From Desulfovibrio sp. A2 (GTDB lineage Bacteria; Desulfobacterota; Desulfovibrionia; Desulfovibrionales; Desulfovibrionaceae), in NCBI RefSeq assembly GCF_000226255.1, contig NZ_AGFG01000050.1, forward strand, positions 186,001 through 250,000: DNA of 64,000 nt, in the 5' to 3' direction. The notes beneath the pieces are model-generated. The model made no database searches. It saw nothing but the letters and a program-made list of their open reading frames with translations, and was not told where the DNA came from. A program made the translations under genes and the position numbers. How positions within the stretch are numbered: position 1 is the stretch's first letter; every line of letters starts with the position of its first letter. Shown here piece after piece: positions 58,062 through 64,000 of the stretch.

Positions 58062-61000
58062 TGATGAAACTCTCCGACTTCAAGCTCGACCCCACCGCCA
58101 TGGCGGCGGCCTCGTCCGATACGCCCGGCAGGCCCGGCGCTCCGGGCGATGCGCCCACCCTGGAGGCCCTGTTCCGCGACATGGTGTCGCGCAATCCGGA
58201 AGGCGTGGCCCTGACCGATGACGTTACGTCGCTGAGCTTCGGCAGGCTGGACGAGTTCTCCGCCACCATCGCGGGCTTCATCCTGTCGCGGGGCTATGGG
58301 GCCGAGGCGGCGGTGGGCGTCCTGTGCGAACGGGGGGCGCGCTATCTGGCGGCGGCGCTTGGCGTGCTGCGGGCGGGCGCGGTGTACGTGCCCGTGGAGC
58401 GCGACCTTTCGCCCGCACGGCAGGAGGCCATGCTGCGGCCGGTCAGGATGATCGTCACCGACAGCCGGTGCCTGCGCGAGGCGGAATACTACCGCTACCG
58501 CAATCCCGGTATTCGGGATGTGCTGTGCATCGACCTTGCGGACACCGACGGTTTTCTGGAAAAGGGCACGGGGCTTGGCAGCACCGCCTATTGGGAGGGC
58601 GTGACCGAGGCGGGCAGCGACCTGGGCTGGAAAAGCTGGTTCGACGGGCAGCCGCTGCCGGGCGACATGCTGGCGGGCATGGCGGCTGGCATTCTTGCCG
58701 CAACCGGGCTGGCGGAAAGGCCCCGCAGGCGGGTGCTGGACGTGGGCTGCGGTTCCGGCGCGGTGGCCGGGGCGCTGGCCGGTGTGGCGGAGCTTTACAC
58801 CGCCGTGGATATCGCGCGCAACGAGCTGGACCGGCTCGGGTGTTTGGGCGCGTCCACCGTGGTGAAGGGTCACCAGATGGAGGCCGTGGACATCTGCTTC
58901 CTGTCCGGCGTGGAGTACGACCTCGTCTGCCTGAACGGGGTGGCGGAGAATTTTCCCGGCTACAACTATCTGCGGCGGGTGCTGGACCACGCCGTGCGGC
59001 TGCTGGCCGACGACGGCACGCTCTTCGTCGGCGCGGTGCGCGACCTGGACGGCAGGGACGCCTTTCGGGCGGCGCTGGTGGAGCACGCGGGGCAGACCGG
59101 CGAGAGCGCCGGGCTGCTGCGCCTGGACTCCGGGGCGGAGCTGTTCGTCCCCGAGCGGTTCTTTGTCGAATGGGCGGCGCACAGCCCCGTGCCGGTGCGG
59201 GTTTCCGTTTGCCGGCACGACGCGGCACACCGCGACTTCGCCCACTGCTACGACGTGGTCATCAGCAGGGAGAGCCCGGCGGCCTCGGACGTCCCGACTG
59301 GCCAGATTGGTCCGGCTGCCCCGCCCGCGGAACGCACCCTTTGCGGCATGGAGCACGCCCGGCAACTGCCGCCCCCCCAACTGCCCGCCGTCGCGCCGGA
59401 ACAGGCCGCGTACATCGTGTACACCAGCGGCTCCACCGGCATGCCCAAGGGCGTGGTGGTGGAACACCGCAACCTGCTGCACATCATCGCTGCGCTGCGG
59501 GAATATTCCAGCGGCTGCCGCAAGGCGGCGCTGGTGGCCCCGCTGTCGTTCGACGCATCCATCCAGCAGCTGGCGGTGTCGCTGTTCTGCGGCAAGCCGC
59601 TGCACGTCATGTCAGACGAGGCCCGCAAGAGCCCGGAGCGGTTCTGCGCAAGCGTGCGCAGGCACGGGGTGGACCTGTGCGACATGACCCCGGCCTTCTT
59701 CAACGTGCTGGTGGAGCATCTGCACGCCCGGCGCGAGCCGTTGCCCATGGCGCGGCTGCTGCTGGCGGGCGAGGTGCTGCGCCCCGACGCCATCCGCAAG
59801 TTCTACGCCATTCCCGGCAACGAGGCCGTGGTGCTGTTCAACGTGTACGGCCCCACGGAATGCACCGTGGACAGCAGCGCGTTCCGCATTGATCACGGCA
59901 ACCATGCCGCGTATTCCGCCTATCCCATCGGCAGGCCGCTGGCGGGCGTGGAGGTGACCATCCGCGACAGGGACGGCAAGCCGCTGCCCGATTCCGCGAC
60001 AGGCGAATTGTGGATTTCCGGGGCCGGGGTTTCGCGCGGGTACCTGAACGGCGAAAGCCCCGGAGCCTTCGTCACCGCCGAAGGGCGGCCCTGCTACCGC
60101 ACGGGCGACTACGGCCACGTTCGCGACGGGCTGCTGCACTACGCCGGGCGCGAGGATCAGCAGGTGAAGATACGCGGCAACCGCGTGGAGATCGGCGAAG
60201 TGGAAAACGCCATCGCCGGTTTTCCGGGGGTGCGGCAGGTGGCCGTGGTGGCTGACACCTTCAGCGCGCAGGAAGGCAAGAGCCTTGCCGCCTACGTGGT
60301 GGGCGACGTGGATGCCGCCGCCTTGCGCGCCTATCTGGAGGGGCAGCTGCCGTCGTACTGCGTGCCCGCCCATTACGTGCCCATGGTGGAGCTGCCCTTT
60401 TCGGTCAACCGCAAGGTGGACCGCAAGGCGCTGCCATCGCCGCTTGCGGGCAGGCGCATGGTCGAGGGCCGCAGGCCCGAGGGCGACATGGAGGAACGGC
60501 TGGCGGCGATCTGGAAGCGCCTTCTGGGCGCCGACGTGGCGGACGCCGACGCCAGCTTCTTCAGCCTGGGCGGCAACAGCATCATGGCCATCCGCCTGGC
60601 GGCCATGGTGGAAAAGGAACTGGGCGTCCACGTGGCCGTCAACGAACTGTTCACCCACCCCTCCATCGCCCTGCTGGCGGGGCTGATCGCGGGCAAGGGG
60701 GGCACACGGAACGGCCCGGTGATCCGGCTGTGCCGCCGCGAAGGGGGGAAGAACCTGTTCCTGTTCCACCCGGTGGGCGGCAGCGTGTTCTGCTACAGCC
60801 ACCTGGCGGAGACGCTGGGCGGGGCATGCACGGTCTACGCCGTGGAGGCGGCGGGGTTCAGCGCGGAAAAAACGGCGCTGAACACCGAACTGCACCGGGT
60901 GGAAGACCTTGCCGAATACTACCTGGGGGAGATTCTGAAGGCCGAGACGAGGGACATTGTCTTCGGGGGGTGGAGCTTCGGCGGGCTGGTGGCCTACGAG

Positions 61001-61531
61001 GCCGCATGCCGGTACGCGGCCATGGGTAATGATCCGGGTCCCGTGCTGATACTGGATTCCGTGGCGGACAACCGCCGGGCCAAGCGCGAGGCGGCCAAGG
61101 ACGACGTGGAATTGCTGAAGTATCTGATGCAGGATGCCCTGCCCTTTGACGAGGACGTGTTGCGCTCGCTCCCGCGTGCGGAAAAACTGGCCTATCTCGT
61201 CCGGTGCGGCGAAAGCACCGGGCTGCTGCCCGAAGGGTTCAGCGCCGTGCAGATGGACAACCTGTTGCGCACCTATCGGGGCAACGCCATCGCGGCGGCA
61301 CGCTACGACCGGCCCACGCCGTCGGACCTGCGCGTGCTGCTGGTGCGCGCCCTTGATTTCACGGGCAATCAGCATATCGTGCCCGATGACGACAATCAGG
61401 GGTGGAGCCGCTTCTTGCGGCCGGAAAACATCACGCTGCGGTGGACCGAGGGGACGCACGAGAGCATGCTTTCTCCAGGTCTCGCGGCCAATGTGGCCAA
61501 ACACATTCTGGAGTATCTGGACCATGCGTAG
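58061..61531 (+). CDS. Terminal NRPS module A(MT)-T-TE, with methyltransferase inside the A domain
   Basis: A 1,156-residue termination protein. Adenylation motifs a1-a2 (about residues 60-120, LRAGAVYVPVERDLSP) are followed by a roughly 300-residue methyltransferase (RRVLDVGCGSGAVAG near 225; DLVCLNGVAENFPGYNYL near 288). The A domain then resumes at a3 (YIVYTSGSTGMPKG near 450). a5 is NVYGPTE, a7 YRTGDYG, a8 VKIRGNRVEIGEVE and a10 NRKVDRKAL. The specificity code reads D-A-Q-D-L-A-V-V-D, close to published Gln codes. T has FFSLGGNS (Ser 840). The thioesterase has LFHPVGGSVF and GGWSFGG (Ser 972), with His in THESML. No C domain is present, so C5 or the half C of the previous protein must condense it. 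ATG 58061 overlaps the previous stop; another ATG is one codon later. Confidence 0.93.
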   Translation: MMKLSDFKLDPTAMAAASSDTPGRPGAPGDAPTLEALFRDMVSRNPEGVALTDDVTSLSFGRLDEFSATIAGFILSRGYGAEAAVGVLCERGARYLAAALGVLRAGAVYVPVERDLSPARQEAMLRPVRMIVTDSRCLREAEYYRYRNPGIRDVLCIDLADTDGFLEKGTGLGSTAYWEGVTEAGSDLGWKSWFDGQPLPGDMLAGMAAGILAATGLAERPRRRVLDVGCGSGAVAGALAGVAELYTAVDIARNELDRLGCLGASTVVKGHQMEAVDICFLSGVEYDLVCLNGVAENFPGYNYLRRVLDHAVRLLADDGTLFVGAVRDLDGRDAFRAALVEHAGQTGESAGLLRLDSGAELFVPERFFVEWAAHSPVPVRVSVCRHDAAHRDFAHCYDVVISRESPAASDVPTGQIGPAAPPAERTLCGMEHARQLPPPQLPAVAPEQAAYIVYTSGSTGMPKGVVVEHRNLLHIIAALREYSSGCRKAALVAPLSFDASIQQLAVSLFCGKPLHVMSDEARKSPERFCASVRRHGVDLCDMTPAFFNVLVEHLHARREPLPMARLLLAGEVLRPDAIRKFYAIPGNEAVVLFNVYGPTECTVDSSAFRIDHGNHAAYSAYPIGRPLAGVEVTIRDRDGKPLPDSATGELWISGAGVSRGYLNGESPGAFVTAEGRPCYRTGDYGHVRDGLLHYAGREDQQVKIRGNRVEIGEVENAIAGFPGVRQVAVVADTFSAQEGKSLAAYVVGDVDAAALRAYLEGQLPSYCVPAHYVPMVELPFSVNRKVDRKALPSPLAGRRMVEGRRPEGDMEERLAAIWKRLLGADVADADASFFSLGGNSIMAIRLAAMVEKELGVHVAVNELFTHPSIALLAGLIAGKGGTRNGPVIRLCRREGGKNLFLFHPVGGSVFCYSHLAETLGGACTVYAVEAAGFSAEKTALNTELHRVEDLAEYYLGEILKAETRDIVFGGWSFGGLVAYEAACRYAAMGNDPGPVLILDSVADNRRAKREAAKDDVELLKYLMQDALPFDEDVLRSLPRAEKLAYLVRCGESTGLLPEGFSAVQMDNLLRTYRGNAIAAARYDRPTPSDLRVLLVRALDFTGNQHIVPDDDNQGWSRFLRPENITLRWTEGTHESMLSPGLAANVAKHILEYLDHA

Positions 61532-62723
61532 CATCCTGAAATCCTGCCCAGCCCTTGCCCCGGCGGGCGCCCATGGGCTCGTCCGGACTTTCTTCCTGGT
61601 GCTCCCCCTGGCGTTGGTCCTGACGTTGACCTTGGCGCTGTGCGCATGCGGCAGCGCCCATGCCAGCTACGATGCGGCCAAGGCGCGCAGGATCGTCACG
61701 GAACTGGGGGCGAAGGCAGCGGCCAACCCCGATGTGCCCGGCATGTCCATCGCCGTGCTGCAAAAGGGCGGGGACGACCCGGTGGCGGTGGCCTTCGGCG
61801 CCGCATGCATCGAGAACGCCACCCCCATGACCACGCAGTCGCGCTTCAAGATCGGGTCGGTCACCAAGGTGTTCACCGGCGCGTTGATCCATCGGTTCAT
61901 CGAGGACGGCAAACTGGCGTACGACACGCCCATCGACCGGTTCTTTCCCGGCTTTCCCGACGGCGGAACCATTACCGTCCGCCATCTGCTGGAACACACT
62001 TCGGGCATCATGGACATGCTCGGGCTCGCGGAGGTGCGCGCCAATCCGGTCCGTAACTGGCCCCCGGCGGAACTCGTCGCCCTGGTGGGAAAGCAGCCGC
62101 TGCAATTTCAGCCCGGCACGCGGCAGGCCTATTCCAACACCGGGTTCCTGATGCTCGCGGTCATCTGCGAACGTATTTCCGGCAGGGCGTACGATGATCT
62201 GGTGCGGGAAATGTTCATCGAAAGGCTGGGCATGGCATCCCTTGTGCCGGGCAACGACGCCGCCATCGTGCCCCACCTGTCCTGCGGGTATGCAAGCGGC
62301 GGGGAAAACGGGGCCCTGCAACTGCCCATGATGGCCAGCCTGGCCGTTGCCAAGGGCACGGGCAACCTGGAGGCGACTCCCTCCGACGTGGTGCGGCTGG
62401 TCAATCTGGACCGGGTGCTGCACAACGACGTGCTGGATACGGTGGCCCTTGCGCCGCTGAAGCTGCCCGACGGGCGGGCGGCCCTGGTCGCCAGCAAGAC
62501 AGGCAGTTACAGCCTTGGCGAGCTTGATGGCTGCACGCTGTTCCTGTTCGACGCGCCGAAAATGGCGCTGGTGGGCAAGCTGGGCTCCTTTCCCGGCTTT
62601 GGAACCGTGTACTTCTACGATCGCCACACGAAAATCGCGGTGGCCATCAGCGTCAACAACGAGCGGGCCATTGCCCGGGCCATAACACTTGGGGCGGATA
62701 TCCTGAACGCGCTGCGGAACTGA
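61524..62723 (+). CDS. Exported class C beta-lactamase-like serine hydrolase (S12 family)
   Basis: A 399-residue protein whose start lies 8 bp inside the megasynthase end (ATGCGTAG). The N-terminal hydrophobic stretch (FFLVLPLALVLTLTLALCAC, about residues 23-42) is a signal peptide, with a possible lipobox LCAC. The hydrolase fold has the three motifs of the family: SVTK (nucleophile Ser), YSN and KTG (ASKTGSYS), plus HTSGI. Relatives are D-Ala carboxypeptidases, esterases, D-aminopeptidases and ClbP-type prodrug peptidases. Unlike ClbP, no C-terminal helices are visible. As the last gene of the operon it may trim the exported product or protect the producer (inference). Confidence 0.85.
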   Translation: MRSILKSCPALAPAGAHGLVRTFFLVLPLALVLTLTLALCACGSAHASYDAAKARRIVTELGAKAAANPDVPGMSIAVLQKGGDDPVAVAFGAACIENATPMTTQSRFKIGSVTKVFTGALIHRFIEDGKLAYDTPIDRFFPGFPDGGTITVRHLLEHTSGIMDMLGLAEVRANPVRNWPPAELVALVGKQPLQFQPGTRQAYSNTGFLMLAVICERISGRAYDDLVREMFIERLGMASLVPGNDAAIVPHLSCGYASGGENGALQLPMMASLAVAKGTGNLEATPSDVVRLVNLDRVLHNDVLDTVALAPLKLPDGRAALVASKTGSYSLGELDGCTLFLFDAPKMALVGKLGSFPGFGTVYFYDRHTKIAVAISVNNERAIARAITLGADILNALRN

Positions 62724-63240
62724 CGCGCCGCGCAGCACGCATGGCAGCGCCCAGGGACGACTGAAGCCGCACCGGACGAGAGAGGGGAAATCTTTGGACA
62801 CGCCCGCGACACATGGGGGGGCGTGTGCTGGCCCCCTGCTGTTTGGGAACGCCGCGCGCCTGAATCCCTGTTCACTCGCGAAATGGACTGGAACCGCGTG
62901 CGCAAGAAAAGTGGATATATGGTTGGCGGCGTGGCTGCCGCCATCGGTCAGGTTGCGGCGCAGGCCGAAGCGCTGAAAAGGGGCATGGCGGCGCTTGGGC
63001 GGCAGGCCGAGGATATGGGCCAGGTCATGGGGGTATCAGCGACATTGCGTGCCAGACCAGCCTGTTGGCGCTGATCGGGCCATTGAGGCAGCACGGGCGG
63101 GCGAAGCGGGTAGGGGGCTTGCCGTTGTTGCCGATGAAGTTCGCAAGTTGGCGGAAAAGACAATATCGGCACCATGAACGGCGGAGCCGAACTGGCGCAT
63201 ACCGGAAAGACATGAACGCAGGGCAACGGCCCGTGCGATG
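62724..63240. other. Gap after the cluster containing a receptor remnant
   Basis: No intact gene. Bases from about 62890 to 63177 carry the decayed chemotaxis-receptor sequence described separately; the rest shows nothing recognisable. Confidence 0.5.
62890..63177 (+). pseudogene. Methyl-accepting chemotaxis protein remnant, frameshifted and truncated
   Basis: One frame gives [20 protein letters not shown], leading into [13 protein letters not shown] (63033-63071). A frame change then continues [16 protein letters not shown] and [14 protein letters not shown] to a stop at 63175. Together these are the highly conserved tip of the MCP signalling domain (normally [16 protein letters not shown]). 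The loss of a base at about 63072-63085 breaks the frame, and both ends are missing: no sensor, TM or HAMP. Base composition is like the host's, so it is an old local remnant or the scar of a rearrangement at the cluster's right boundary. Confidence 0.85.
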
Positions 63241-63270
63241 AAAAAAGGGGGCCTTGCAGCCCCCCCTTTT
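63241..63270. terminator. Bidirectional terminator
   Basis: An A6-G5 run and a C7-T4 run flank CCTTGCAG, giving a strong hairpin with T-runs in both directions. It separates the cluster side from the convergent lactate dehydrogenase-type gene. Confidence 0.75.
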
Positions 63271-63305
63271 CTTTCATGCCCTTGCGGGCTCCGCACGCCC
63301 CGGTC

Positions 63306-64000
63306 TTACGCAGACTTGGGCGTGGTCACCTCATCCACAAGGTACAGAATGTTGCGGTACGGAATCTTGCCGTGCAGCGACAGGCCGATTTCACAGGTGC
63401 GGCTGGTGGAGTAGCCTTCCTCGCAGATTTCCACCTGCCGCCGCAGTTCCTTCAGCGCGCCCGTGTTCAGCTCAGGGAAGCTGAAGCCACGGTCGCCCGC
63501 GAAGCCGCAGCAGAACACGTCTTCCGGCACGATGACCTGTTCGGCGCACAGTTCGGCCAGCTGCTTGAACTTGCCGGGCAGGCCCAGTTTCACCGCCGTG
63601 CAGGTGGAGTGGATGGCGATGGTGCGTTCCGCCTTGCGGAAGTCCAGCGCCTGCGTCAGGTGCTCCAGCGCGAATTCGATGGGTTCGTACAGCTTCAGGC
63701 GCTTATCCAGCGTTTCCTTCATGCGGTACAGGCAGGGGCTGGTGTCGCACAGCACGGGAATGGCCCCGTTGTCGCTGACCTTCAGCAGGGCCTCGGACAG
63801 TTCCTTGGCCTTCATGTCGGCCTGGGCCTTGAAGCCCTTGCTCTCGAAGGGCTGGCCGCAGCACAGGTCGCCCAGTTTTTCGGGGAACAGCACGTGGTAG
63901 CCCGCCTTCAGCAGCAGGCCGATGGTCTTGGCGGGCAGCGGGTCGCGCTGTTCGTCGTCGCGGGCCGGGCCCATGGAGCGGGCGATGCAGCTGGGGAAGT
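63306..64000 (-). CDS. FAD/Fe-S D-lactate dehydrogenase-type protein, C-terminal part (5' end off window)
   Basis: The frame is open from the window edge to TAA at 63306. About 231 residues are visible, starting FPSCIARSMG. The two CCG-type half-motifs of the glycolate oxidase/lactate dehydrogenase Fe-S domain are seen: GDLCCGQPFESKG and EDVFCCGFAGDRGF. SPCLYRMKETL and HSTCTAVKLG are further conserved segments. This is the end of the large D-lactate (or glycolate) dehydrogenase common in sulfate reducers, which passes electrons from lactate into the chain. The FAD part must lie to the right. Confidence 0.85.
   Translation of the reverse strand, partial: FPSCIARSMGPARDDEQRDPLPAKTIGLLLKAGYHVLFPEKLGDLCCGQPFESKGFKAQADMKAKELSEALLKVSDNGAIPVLCDTSPCLYRMKETLDKRLKLYEPIEFALEHLTQALDFRKAERTIAIHSTCTAVKLGLPGKFKQLAELCAEQVIVPEDVFCCGFAGDRGFSFPELNTGALKELRRQVEICEEGYSTSRTCEIGLSLHGKIPYRNILYLVDEVTTPKSA

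Noticed and set aside
63025..63296. Short minus-strand frames opposite the receptor remnant
   Set aside because: The plus strand carries clear MCP sequence in two frames; the minus-strand frames have no start signal or homology.

Overview
The window is high-GC DNA (about two-thirds G+C by eye) whose gene content points to a sulfate-reducing Desulfovibrionaceae-type deltaproteobacterium. It has a flavodiiron protein, malate synthase G, DUF169 and TauE/SafE proteins, a Cys-rich HAMP-PAS sensor kinase, a UGA-encoded selenoprotein and the end of an FAD/Fe-S D-lactate dehydrogenase. The assignment is inference; no rRNA or tRNA gene was seen.

Left half (1-27.2 kb), housekeeping and accessory genes. 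An AT-rich sce7726-family fragment at the left edge abuts a small His/Cys-rich protein. A minus-strand run follows: methyltransferase (with an in-frame UGA and a SECIS-like hairpin), a CsaA-like tRNA-binding protein and a hydantoinase/oxoprolinase-type protein. Next come a flavodiiron protein, an Hsp20 protein, malate synthase G on the plus strand, a membrane protein frameshifted in a poly-G tract, and a DJ-1/PfpI protein. A long minus-strand series runs from 23.4 to 12.8 kb: DUF169, TauE, small membrane protein, PhnD-type binding protein, sensor kinase, response regulator, PEP-synthase-like enzyme, and a phosphatase with a Cys cluster. A permease/DUF1980-type pair and an AT-rich DUF6980-like gene close this part.

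Right half (27.3-62.7 kb), a hybrid NRPS-PKS cluster that I do not recognise as any known pathway. Two plus-strand megasynthases of about 5,698 and 1,156 residues read C-A-T-C-T-E-C-T-C-A-T-KS-DH-KR-T-C-(half C) and A(MT)-T-TE. They are followed by a secreted class-C-beta-lactamase-like hydrolase. Divergent from them lie a KamA-family radical SAM aminomutase, a type II thioesterase and a 4'-phosphopantetheinyl transferase. Further minus-strand genes are a SyrD/PvdE-type peptide exporter, an SPFH protein, two solute-binding-protein paralogues, an MFS protein with an extracytoplasmic sensor-like N-terminus, and small membrane or secreted proteins. A formyltransferase on the plus strand marks the left boundary. 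Adenylation codes read by eye suggest an aromatic residue (Phe/Tyr-like), Ser and Gln. Two C-T modules have no A domain, the ketosynthase has no AT, and the last A domain carries a methyltransferase between core motifs a2 and a3.

Right edge. A frameshifted chemotaxis-receptor remnant, a bidirectional terminator and the C-terminal part of a D-lactate dehydrogenase-type protein. Two intergenic copies of a dispersed GC-rich element and several degenerate 9-bp repeat arrays run through the window.
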